Position numbers and translations under genes: made by a program. Below, one piece after another: positions 9,391 to 20,400 of a stretch of DNA of 64,000 nucleotides; position 1 is the first letter of the stretch; the number at the start of each line of letters is the position of its first letter. Source of the DNA: Nectonema munidae (taxonomy: Eukaryota > Nematomorpha > Nectonematoida > Nectonematidae). The stretch covers positions 164,501 through 228,500 of the forward strand of contig JAUIRK010000567.1 of the NCBI GenBank assembly GCA_030549495.1. The letters run 5' to 3'. The notes below the pieces were generated by a model. The model did not search any database. It saw only the letters and a program-made list of their open reading frames with translations, and was not told the origin of the DNA.

Positions 9391-11070
9391 CAATAGATTT
9401 GATTAGTCATTTAAACAAAAAACTGCAATAACTGGAATTTTTAATGATAGGAATCTTAGCTAATAACCTTTCGAAACAAAAGATGGCAAAAAAACTTTTT
9501 GTTTGAATAGACAACTTAGATTCTAAAAAATTTAAATTTGCTCACAATGAAGTAAAAAAGTGCATAAAATCTTCCGCCGTTTTATCAAACTTTGATTTTA
9601 ATTATTCATTTCTTTCAATTTCAAAAAACTCTTTCTAAAAATTTTCTTCGAGAAATTCCGTGTTACAAGAAAAAGGATTCATCAACGATTCTTCTATTTT
9701 GAGCTCAAACAAATCTTTAATACTGAACAAGGATATTGATCTTTCAGCTCAGATTTAAGATTACAAAGAATTGAGTTTATTTGATTTACCGCCTACATTA
9801 AATTCTCTCATGCAAACAGTCATTTTTTTAAATATATTTCACTATATATTCACATACAATGCCAAACCATTTGCTAAAAAATTGTTCACCTGAATTCCAA
9901 TTTGGCTCAGAAGAGAATGATTCGCCAACCCTTGAGAAACCCTACTATAGTGTTTTACAGAGGTTTCCGAGGTTGGCTGTGTTCCTGAGCCAATGAAAAC
10001 GTTCGCTTCTTTGAGAGGTACAAACCGGCATTTCATTTCAACATTGAATTTCTGTTATAAAAGAAATGCATCTTTATTCAAAATATCCTAACTTTCAAGA
10101 CGATAATGATGTTGTTAGATGACATTGGTATTTTTAAAAAGCACTAATTAAAATATCAGCTAATTAGACGAGGAATATCGTAAGAAGGTATGACAAATCA
10201 TTTTAAAGATAATATTTCGATTCCATTGGGTCTTTTTCAAAAATGGATTTCTTGTGAGTTCTTTTTCCTTGCATCTTCACCGCAAAAGCTTTCTGCTTGA
10301 CTTAAGTTGAAAAAGTCTCATATGGTGGAAATATTCTCTTTAATAAAGATCTGTCATATTATCTTACTATATTCTTTGGGTAATCTTGTGAAAAGCTAGC
10401 CTCAAATCGTGATGCATTGATTGACATTTTAATCATTAGTTTGATTCGTTGCTGATAATCAAGAGTTATGATAGAAATATGTGAGCATCATCTCTCTGTT
10501 TATTATGCCGAACAGATTGAAGCACATAACATTGCTATTGAGATCAGTATTTTTCGTCAATTGTGTCGATTGCGAATGAAATTTTACGAATTTATTTGAT
10601 TCACGAGTTGTTAGATGTACATCGTACAATCGAGTTTTACCCGGCAAAAATTATAAAACTTGAGATAAAAAATAATTAAACAAAGAGGGTTCTTTATTAT
10701 GATCAACACTTACATTGCATTTTTAAAACAATCTCGAACAAAGCATAAAGTATCGGTTGTAGTAGGAGATAGCCTAGAACGAATTTCTGTTGTAAATAAT
10801 ATCCCTGAGCTATAAATCGCCCTTTCACTTTCAACAGAGGTTGGCTAAGAAGTGCCTTGTACATAAGCTCAAGTTTTGGGCTTCGATTCAAAATATACTT
10901 GAAAACTTTTTCAAGCTGACTCAAACATTTTTATTTTTGCTTTGTACAAAGATAAAAAGTCTTTTTTATTGTGTAGAACTTCACTTTCTTTTTCATCAAA
11001 TCTGAATCGAGATAAAGACGATAAAATAAACTTTCAGTCCTTTTAAGCATTTCTTTTCTATAAAGGTAAA
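9391..11070. other. Unassigned stretch with small minus-strand frames
   Basis: Minus-strand frames of 62-73 codons (10924-10703, 10647-10459, 10036-9842) have somewhat complex sequence but no motif I recognise. They lie downstream of the hAT relic on the same strand and may be debris of that element or of another one. Confidence 0.3.
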
Positions 11071-11071
11071 G

Positions 11072-11209
11072 GTAACTGGGGTGTTTTCATCGAGAAGTCA
11101 CAATTGTGCCGCTTGTATCGGACTATGAGGAAAGAAGGCTTGATGCAGAATCGAAAAAAAAAAAGCCTTGATTTATCAAATCCAGCATCTAACCAACTCT
11201 ACTCATGTT
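11072..11209 (-). mobile_element. tRNA-derived SINE, copy 1
   Basis: On the minus strand this matches, with differences, the SINE at 28755-28886: a tRNA-like head (worn A box, B box reduced around TTTCGATTCTG) followed by a body with TTCCTCATAGTCCGATACAA, GGCACAATTGTG and CTTCTCGATGAAAACACC. The B box is degraded by an A-run, so the copy is old. It interrupts hAT-derived sequence on its right side. Confidence 0.65.
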
Positions 11210-11319
11210 TAAAAGAAAAAGGAATTGACGCTTTGTTTTAATAAACTTTGGATCATGTAAATAAAAAGTAAACGAACTATATTTTTTGGCGCCTTTTTTC
11301 TGGAAATGTAAATAAAGCT

Positions 11320-12275
11320 TTATAAAGATTGTGAGCAGATGAAAAAGTATTACTCTCTAAATTTTCCATCATCAACATCCAACCAGCTTCAGCTTTTAAT
11401 ATATTTCAGTTTTCTGCACAGATATTTGGAACGTTTGCTTTCTATTGTCTTTAAAGTATTGTGAATTTCTTTAAGAAGTTTCCAATCAACTTCATGAAAA
11501 ATTAAATCGTCATATCCTACAGATACTAATGCTAAATTAATACATGCTTTCAATTTCAAAAATCTTTCAATCATTTACAATAAAGTAAATAAAGTATATA
11601 GTAGCTGTTTCACCAAATTTTTGAAGTTTGCAATTTTTTGTTGAACTTTTCTTAAACAATCTACAAATACTTGGAATTTTATCAATAAGATCTTCAAAAT
11701 TTTCATAACAAATCTGGATCTTTAGAAGAGTCTTAACCAACAAAAAAATTTAGATGTTTTTGATTTAGCATATAAAACATCACAAATTGCTAATCCATGT
11801 GCTAAACATTGTGGATGCTCAATTCCTGAAATTGAATCAAATTTAATGATCACGTTTGCTTCATCTGTTGTTGAACATACAATGTTTTGTTTAGGTTGAA
11901 TCCACATGCTTTTTGTTTTTTCAGCCTCTGAAAAGTCTCTGAACTTTAAAACTTTCACTTACAAACTCTCTATGAACAACAATTCTGAAATTAATTGCAT
12001 CTATAGAAACCATTTTTAACACAGTCGCAATCATGGATCTTTCGGAACAACTATCAATAAAACTCATCAAGAGTTTCTTGTTTTTTTAATTTTGTTCCTG
12101 ATTCTTCTTTTTTTGGATTTATTTTGTAAACACTCTTCAGATGATTAAATAGGCTTGTAGTCGAACCTCCGCATAACTTAAGATTTTTCCACATTTAAGA
12201 ACTTACAAAGTTGCGATTCGGAAATTCTTTTTTCAAAAAAATCAATACATTTGATTTTCTTTTAGAAGCCATGAT
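11320..12275 (-). pseudogene. hAT transposase relic with BED finger
   Basis: Read on the minus strand from 12271 the sequence begins MASKRKSNVLIFLKK and runs into LKLCGGSTTSLFNHLKSV, a BED-type zinc finger end (cysteine, then S-x-x-L-x-x-H-L). Near 11958-11722 it has HPQCLAHGLAICDVLYAKSK, the hAT block before the alpha-helical insertion, and near 11574-11340 ERFLKLKACINLALVSVG..DWKLLKEI and a segment ending EKRR, which match hAT central regions. Several stops and frame changes separate these parts. The C-terminal dimerisation block is not evident, perhaps lost where the SINE lies. A plain DNA transposon fossil. Confidence 0.75.
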
Positions 12276-13470
12276 AAATTAATAATAAAAAACAGATTTA
12301 ATTTAGACAAAAATCTATGAAAAAATAAAAAGTATAAAATTAAATAGAAAAAATCAAAACAAAAAATTCAAAAAATTTAAATAACAAATTTTTAAATATA
12401 GTTTAGTGTTTTCAGTTTTTCTAAAAAATATTAAGTTTTTTTAAAAACTCGAAAACTAAATCTAACAAACTCCAATTCGTGGAAAAATTTTTAACTCGAA
12501 TTTTCACTTCCAAGCTGATAACTGTTGAAAAGATTTTATGAACAAGTACACAGCAACATACAGTTGTACTTGAAGCAGGGAAAGGGTGCAATGAGACATT
12601 AAAAATCCGTAGTGCTTATCTTCCAAACGACTTTATTTATCTTTCTATGAAGACGAGGGGTCGCTAAACCCCCGACCACCTGCAAAATTGCTACAGTGAG
12701 AATTTTTATAGCAACTCGGACTTATATACGGGAATGGAAAAAATCGTGAAAATTCTTACTTATTATATTGTATAATCATATAGTTGGAAAAAGTCAATCA
12801 TTTATCTGTAAAAACAAGTTAGACCATTCTTACCTTCCTTTTCTTGGTAAAATTCTTTAGAGGAAAATGGCCTAATTAATCATACAAACGCATAAAACTA
12901 AACTGACAGATCATTGAAACACAAAATTGAGATGTTTTTTCTCTAACTAGAAGATATCTCTAATTTTGTAAGGGAAGAGAACCTTCATGATTGTTTACTT
13001 TAGTTGTTATAGACAAGATTTACACTGGTTCAAGAGTTAGTATTAGTGATCCTTGGGAGGATGTTGATTTTTGAAATTTTTCAGCTACTTCACAAAAGTT
13101 TCTTAATCTTTGATGTAGATAACCTTTTTAAAAGTTCGTTTTTTATACAATGTTTCAATGAGGTGTGCTCTCAGAATGGTACAATAAAAACCTATTTCTT
13201 TTTAAAACCCCATGGTCAATGTCTTTTTTCAATCTGATATATCATATTTTGCTATAGTATTTGTAAACAATTATTTTAAATATTTATTAATCACATATTT
13301 TTTTTAATTTCTAACTTAAAATTTGTCAAAATTTGAAAAGTAAAATTTGCATATGGTAAAAATCGTTTTCTAATTCTCTTCAATAATCGTAAGAAAAGAC
13401 TCGCAAAAAAGTTTACCATTGTCAGTGTAGAATCTGGAAAAAAAGAAAAGCGTTAGATTCAACTCCTTTT
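12276..13470. other. Flank between hAT and Merlin relics
   Basis: No gene is seen. Reading on the minus strand from about 12682, CAGGTGGTCGGGGGTTTA resembles a hAT terminal repeat and could be the 5' end of the hAT relic. The rest is AT-rich. Confidence 0.3.
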
Positions 13471-13479
13471 ATAAAAATA

Positions 13480-14260
13480 ATAAAATGAATTTAACAAGCA
13501 TTTTGTTTTTTATTTATCGTTATGGACGACAAATTATTCAAAGATTCAATCATCAAGTTCGCATACAGGAGTAGATTGGGCTGATTGGTGCAGAAATGTT
13601 TGCAAAAAATGGCATCCTCAAAGCATTGGCGGTTTTGATGAAGACGGCAACCAAATCTTTGTAGAAATGGGATGTGTCGAGGTCTAATTTTATAAGAGGA
13701 AGTCATAAAAAATGTCATTGGCTGTTTGGAGGTATCGAAAGAGTTTCTAAGGATCTTTTTTGTTGAAGTGCCAATGAGAAATCAAAGCACTCTAAATGAC
13801 ATCTTCTTAAAATTTGTCTTACCTGCAACAATAATTGTAAGTGATGGATAAGACTTCTTACAACAATATTGAAACTATTCACCACGGTGTTTATGAAGAC
13901 TGGATAGTCATACGCCAAGAAAATTTATTACCACAAATTCATACTCAAAACATTGAAAATTTATGGATGTTTATGGAATTTATGGCTCAAGGAAAAAACT
14001 GCGCCGTCAATGTGCAGCATCATATAAACTATTCACTTCTTGTTAAAGTCAATTCATTCAGTGATTTTTCAAAAAAGTTCCAATCTCTCAAAGTCTATTT
14101 TATGTCTAAAAAACTTAATTTACAGAGTATTAAAAATTTACAATATATAGCAAATATATTACCAACCCAAAAACACGCAAAAGATTTCAAAGCATTTTCT
14201 TGTTTTGGGGTGCGTAATGTAATTGCCATATATTTAATTGTTTTGTTTTTTTTAAATATT
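13480..14260 (+). pseudogene. Merlin (IS1016/ISXO2-like) transposase relic
   Basis: Plus-strand frames give, in order, ADWCRNVC and IGGFDEDGNQIFVEM (region of the first catalytic Asp), HWLFGGIERVSKDLF, VEVPMRNQSTLNDIFLKF, PATIIVSDG (second catalytic Asp), YNNIETIHHGVYEDWIV and HTQNIENLW (the conserved block with the catalytic Glu). This is the order in Merlin/IS1595-like DDE transposases. The pieces lie in different frames with stops between them, and the first Asp position is not preserved, so the element is dead. The 140-codon open frame at 13841-14263 is its C-terminal part. Terminal repeats were not identified. Confidence 0.75.
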
Positions 14261-14263
14261 TAG

Positions 14264-15360
14264 ACATTATTTTCATGGTTTTAAGTTCTATTAGTGTTTT
14301 GGATGATATATGCCTTATTAGTATGTTTTGGGGTGTTTAGTATGACCGCGCTATTCACAAGATTACGGTTACTCTATATACTGCTTTTGGACATTCTATT
14401 TATTTCTTCATGCACTTTCTTTTATCAGGGTTATTAATTTTACCGTTAAAAAATTCATTGCACAAGTTTGTAGCAAAAGACAAAAATTAACTAAAAATTT
14501 AAAATTATGTACAAATTATATGATAAGTACATCTGCGCAAATACAAGTAATGACGTATTTTCATTGTAACAAAGTTAAAAAATATTTTAAAAAATTATTT
14601 TTTTAAATCATGTTTTTTTTACATAATAAAATATTGGCTTAGAGACTTTTTGTCGTGGGCATTCACCACTTTTAATTGTTCATTTCGTAGATTTTTGTCT
14701 CCATTTTGTCACAAAAAAAATTTCATAGAGAATCCAAATATTAGTTTACATGTACTCTCTGAACAACATTAGCCATATGGGAAAAGAGTAGACTAGCTAA
14801 AAAATGTAAATTAGCCATAGAAAATCCATTTTAATTCTGAATGAAGCTCGCCTGGATAAGCTTGTTATAGAAGCACCGCCGTTACATAAAGAGCATAAGG
14901 GTTATATTGCTTTAGGGGGCATGGGGCGGAAATTATAAAAAATATATAGTTTTACATAGAATACGATTCCATTGTGAAAAATAAGGCAAAACTTTGATGC
15001 AGATTAATTTTGAGGGTGTAATTTAAAAACTTTTCTGATAGTAAACTAACACGAAAGTGTTGGTGTATAGTTGCAAAATGTGAAATCTGTCATCCATTTT
15101 GTAAAGTTGCCCTTAAAAAGTGGTATTTAAATATTCTTTGATGATAAAAAAAATTAACTAACCACAGACATTGAAAAAGCAGGATTTAGAGACAGTTCGG
15201 CTTCAATACAATTCGACTTCTGGTATAGTAGGATTTTTGGCCAAATTGTTCAGAAACCGAATTTCTAAGCCAAATTGTGCTTCCCTATCTTGTGAATAAT
15301 GTCATAGTAGTAGCTCTCTTTACCACGCCTGGGGTTTAAAGTAAAATTTGATGCTATCAT
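14264..15360. other. Noncoding stretch
   Basis: AT-rich with long T and A runs. A short GC-richer patch lies at 14860-14935 and another at 15170-15300, neither with a recognisable frame or repeat. Confidence 0.35.
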
Positions 15361-15475
15361 GCATGGAGCTGTTGCACAATGGTTGAGGTTTTGGATGGAG
15401 GTGTCCACAGTCAGAAATCTGCTTCCAACTGATGAGACCCAACAAGTTCGAAACAGGTAATGGTGGCATGCAGTA
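15361..15475 (+). repeat. Possible tRNA-like SINE remnant
   Basis: A GC-richer patch contains TTGCACAATGGTTGAGG, which resembles a tRNA A box, and further on AAGTTCGAAACA, which resembles a B box. The spacing is too long for a normal tRNA head and no body or tail is recognised, so this is only suggestive. Confidence 0.25.
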
Positions 15476-16300
15476 CGTTACGTTTCGAAATTAATTTACG
15501 ATGGGATTACTTTTTTTGTAAAAAAAAAATAAGATTCGAAAAAAACAAAACTACGAAAAATATCGAAGTTGGGTACGATTTCTATCTTTTGTTCGTCTTT
15601 TTATTGAACCTGTGAATATGAAGTTTAAACCCGTTACTTTAGTGATGATAAGATATTCCAGTCAATAAGATTTTATGATTTATTTGTTCACCACAAACAC
15701 ATGTAACATAATCCATAAAGAGTAGCATATATTATTATATCTATATTAGTAAGATAAAATTTAATTATATTATTATGCACAAGATTGATTAGCAAATTAA
15801 TTTATTAATTAATTTATATACAAGAGAAGATTAATTCTTCAAACTGTTTCTGAATTTTTAAATTTTGAATTTTTCTCATCTGTAATACGTTTTAAGTGGA
15901 AAGTGTATCTAATTATATCACACATGACTTCATAATATATCGAAAATGATGTACTTTAAAGTTTGGTTTAACATGCTATATAATTTTAAATTAGCTTCCA
16001 AATCTTCTCTAAATGAATAATATATATAAAATAAAAATTAACAACAGATAAATTGGAAAACTAAAGAATATTGGAAGGATTGACTTGAAAGGTATTAAAA
16101 ACATCAAATAAATCTAATTGATCATATTTCATTACGTTCTGATATTTTTTCAAAATTTCGATACCTTTGGCAAACGAATAAAGTGACGTTTGAGGATACG
16201 AAATTTCTTTTCGAACCGCAGTGTAAGTCATAACTTTGTCACAACATAATCAATTGTTTGTTCTTTACAACGTGTCATTAGGAACCAAAACTATTTACTT
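15476..16300. other. AT-rich noncoding stretch
   Basis: Very AT-rich with short ATTAAT-type runs near 15770-15830. No gene or element recognised. Confidence 0.4.
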
Positions 16301-17280
16301 ACATTTAAAAAGTCCTCCCCTAAGACAAACCTCATTCAAAGTTGTTGACTTGTCTTCTCCCGGCAAAATCTTTTCCACGATCTGATCTTGTTTCGTATTG
16401 TGAGAACGTTGAAGAGAAAACTAAGAATTTAGGCATCATAATGATGGCTAATGATTGTCCCCTCACTTTATTCTGATGAGTGCAGGGTAATTGTAAACAC
16501 CATTTTTACGTCATGAATGGATTGAGTAAACACACTGAGTGGGTGAAGGCAACGGTGCTGTGCATGCTGTTGCATTGCATTGTTATCCTTGTTGTTCTTC
16601 GCCTTCATCAAGACTTCTTTCGTATTTCTTACTCGTGAAATGATTCATTGGTGACGGTAGGGGGCGAGAATACGTTTTGGCCCTTGCACCTCGTGAGCAC
16701 ACGCTGAGGAGATGTAACCCCAACCAAGACAAAGGAGAAGGTAAATGGGGGGTTGTGAAAGCAAATTTGAAGAAGCAAATAGAACACTTTTCCTCTCAAA
16801 GGAAGAAGGGGTGCAAGAATGAATGTGGGAGGAGGCATTTAAAAATGAATGAAGTCTCTCGCATACATTACCATCACCATCATTATTATCATGGCTGTTA
16901 TGGCTCATGCAAAACTGAGAGCGATACAACACTTCCTCTGGCATCAAGTGACATCCTCAGTAAAAAAGTGTTTCAGATTCAAAGGGATCCTTCACTTCTA
17001 ACACTCTTTTCCCAGTTGAATGATGTGGTGACACGTTTTGAAGAGTGTTTGTTTGTTCGTGTGTGTCTGTGTCTTTTTGTTTGGTTGTTTCGTTCATGTT
17101 TTGTAGTGCAAGGAATGTGACAAGATTACTTCAATCACTTTCCTCTTGCATCCTCACTACCTGTGTAAATATGGGAGGAGAGAATGAAAATGCCTTTTTT
17201 AATCGAGTCACAATTGCAAAAATTGAGATTTTAAAGCAGCTTACAGAATGACTGCAAACATTTGATGGAAAATTCTTTTA
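16300..17280 (+). promoter_or_regulatory. GC-richer 5' region of the insulin-like gene
   Basis: About 1 kb of higher-complexity, GC-richer sequence ends in a good splice donor, TTTTAG|GTAAAT, with GT at 17281. The next acceptor is ACATTTAG at 17419-17426, just before the insulin-like start codon. I infer that this block holds the promoter and an untranslated leader exon of that gene. The 147-codon frame at 16677-17120 has a histidine run and a composition unlike a real protein, and the opposite strand is open too, so I do not call it coding. Confidence 0.4.
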
Positions 17281-17333
17281 GGTAAATGCAGTATTTGCAT
17301 CGATAAAAGATAGAGTAAGTTTTTTTAAATCTT

Positions 17334-17339
17334 CATCAC

Positions 17340-17372
<33 letters not shown>

Positions 17373-17396
17373 TATCATCAGCATCAGTATTTCAAT
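17334..17396. repeat. (CAT)n microsatellite
   Basis: About a dozen near-perfect CAT units plus diverged ones, in the presumed short leader intron just upstream of the insulin-like coding exon. Confidence 0.9.
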
Positions 17397-17440
17397 ATCC
17401 TTTTTCCAATTAAAACACACATTTAGAAAGAATCGCTGGA

Positions 17441-20400
17441 ATGCTTTTAGCTATAATTATATTCATGATCTACCATTCCTTCAACGCTGTTACATCTGAA
17501 TCTGCGAGCAACACGAACCACGAAAGCAGGAGCAACGGCGACGCCAATAGCACCAGCACGAACCGAAGTTCTCTCTTGAACAAGCTGTACTTTATCCAGA
17601 ACTTGCAGATTTGTGGCGAAGCCATTCCAAAAATACTGCATTTAGTTTGTCAAGGCATCTACTACAGTCAAAGTAGCAAGTCTAATGCAGGTAAATCCCA
17701 ATTTCATCACCTGCTTGCCGCGTTCAATCAATTTCCTCATAAAGACGCTTTTTATTTTATGGGTCTGTTCACTCATTGTGTTTAAGATCGTGTTTGAATC
17801 CAGCATCTTTCTTCCAACGGAGTGCGAATTGTAATCCTTCAAAGTCAATTTTTCCACGCTACCCACATATTTTGAATCCACCACATGTTATTCTAAACGT
17901 AAAAGGCATATGCCTCGATATGCTTTTGGCTTTTTTATTTTTATGTCTTATGTCTTAAACAGAGGCATTTGTAAACAAGTTTTGATTAAATAAAATAGGG
18001 CTTATATACTTACCGTTTTATGCGAAAATTTCCATTTTCAAAGAAAACATATTTCACATATCACGTTTAAAATTGTGCCGTCTGGTTTATGAAGAAAAAA
18101 ATTTCCAATTTAAAGAAATTTTAAAACTTATTTTTAGTTTGGAATTCATGACTATAAATTGAATCTATTCGTATTGTGCCTTATTATTCATTTGAATGAA
18201 TAATATAGTATTAGTAGTTTTAATGGCAATTTAATTAATACGAAAAGTGTACTCACTGACAATATAAAATACATATAGAAATTACTTCAAAAAATTTAGG
18301 GTCAACCATAAAGTCCTCCTTAAAGTCATGTTGTGTGAACCCAGTTGGTTTTACAAACTCCAGTTTGAGAATTCCTGCGGTATTGCAATCCTGTCGCGAA
18401 AAGAGTATATTTTTGATAATCCTTAGAATTGATTCTTAGCTATTCTAGGCCATTTTCAATTGATATTCCCATTCATTTTATTATTCCTTGTTTGTGAATT
18501 ATTATCTTTTTAAAAATGCTTATATCATTTTATCTGCTCTCCCATTCATTTGAAATTTTTATTTGAAAGGAAATGTTAATTTTTTTAAGAATATATTATT
18601 TACATTTTCAAGGCGATTCACACTGCAAATTATTTCATAATGTTTCATTTATAAGTTTTAAATCATTCCTACTTCTTTTTATAGACTTTATTATAGTTAG
18701 TTAAATGATCGTGTTTTTTAGAGAGTTTAGGTGCCCTAAGATAAGGAAAATACAAGTGATAATTAAATATTTTATAAAAAATAACACCATTATTATTCAT
18801 GAATATTTTTCTCTACATTAGGGTTTCGAAGCTTGTCAGAAGATTATTTTTGTCGATCAAAAAAATTGATCATTATACACCTAATTTTTTATGTTTTTGT
18901 TAATTTTTTTGATTCTCGATTAACCCATTAAGTCCCAATGTTCCCATTTGGGAACATAAGTAATTTCATCTTCATCTGCTTTTTTCAATGACTTTGAATA
19001 TAAATCGTCTGCTTTTTATAAATATCCTCTGATTTCTATGGTACTCAATGGGTTAATTGATAAAATTGTGAAAAGTTTCAAAATATTGACATTTTTGAGG
19101 ATATAGTAACGTTTTAATGCATACATAAACAAGAGCTTTCTGCATATATCTGTATTTTTTTGTTCTTTATTTTTCACTAAATCAATCTCATTATATTCGC
19201 ATAATCTTTCGTACCCCAAAATATACAGAATTTCTGAATAATTGCGTGATAGTTTATTAGTTGCAACACCGCATTTATGGTATTCCTATTTTTATGATCG
19301 TTTTTGTAGATGTGCAGTATTTGAAAAGCTATCAAATTGCTTACTGTGCTTTAGATCAGATTTCAATGTAGAAGAAAGATCTGAAGATGTCAAAGTAGAA
19401 ATGATACAAAAATAATAAGATAGTTGAGATGTTAAAATCAATTACAGTTTAACATGAGCAAATTTAAAAGTATGATGCCAATTGGATTGGAAAAAAAGTC
19501 AAAATTTAATCGTAGATTTAATTTAATAAATAGAATTTTAAACTTAAATTGCCAATGGGCGGAATTTATTGTAAGCTGTGGGCAGCATTGAAGTACAGAT
19601 TTACAAAAAAACTTATGCCTGGGCGATTTCATAAAACTGTTTTTTTCTGAATATTCAATATATGAAAGCATCGAAAATGAATTGCTTTCTTGAGTGTCAT
19701 TTGTAGGGATCTGAAATGTATCGTTTCTTTCAGAAAAAGCTAACTAAACTTCGCTGAACTAAACACTTGTATGCTCAAAAATTGGGAGCAGGGGGTAGGA
19801 GTGGGGTGTTGGGGGTTACCCTATCTCGCCATCTAGATCTGCAATCGTATAGCGAAGGAATTAAAATTTGGTTGGGTGAAAATTTTAATAAAATTGCAAA
19901 TATGATGTACCGTCATTACTCATTAGGTAAAAAACACTTTTTTGAAATAATCTGAAGTTATTGCAATTTTTTAATTTGGAAAAAGAACTGTAAGAAGTTC
20001 AAGTAAAGTTACACTTTTTAAAGTTTTAAAAAGTTTAAAAAAAGACTTTCACATTTTAAAATGGAGGAAGGACTACATAGAAGCAGTTCAGATGCTACTT
20101 GTTGCGTGCGGATCGCATTTTGTCGAACGATGATATACTCAGTACAATGATACATACACGAAAAGCTTTTGTTTTCGAAAGAGCGGAAATTTACATTTAA
20201 AAGTCAATCAGAACTAAAAAAAATATAAAATATTGAAAATCTCGAGATTGTAATGAGAAAGATAACATAAACTTTTATAATATTTGTACAACCTGAAGCA
20301 AGTAGATATCAATAAATATCCCTACCCTTTGACGAATATAAAAGATGAGTCGTCTACAAAAAATTAAATAGCACCAAATATTTAGAGTGATAGATAAAAT

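Noticed and set aside
16677-17120. 147-codon plus-strand open frame
   Set aside because: It contains a His run, no recognisable domain, and the opposite strand is open as well. More likely promoter or leader sequence.
17447-17641. Minus-strand frame across the B-chain exon
   Set aside because: It is the antisense of a well-supported coding exon, and its Ala/Val/Arg composition follows from the plus-strand codons.
17776-17958. Plus-strand open frame after the B-chain exon as a C-peptide exon
   Set aside because: Exon 1 joins exon 2 in phase without it, it lacks dibasic sites, and its donor is weak. It remains only a possible alternative exon.
18320-18420. Cys-Cys pair on the plus strand considered as the insulin A chain
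   Set aside because: The cysteine spacing does not fit CC-x3-C-x8-C and there is no processing site; the exon at 21133-21245 fits exactly.
20090-20150. Second Cys-Cys candidate for the A chain
   Set aside because: Spacing is CC-x5-C and a stop follows without a fourth cysteine.
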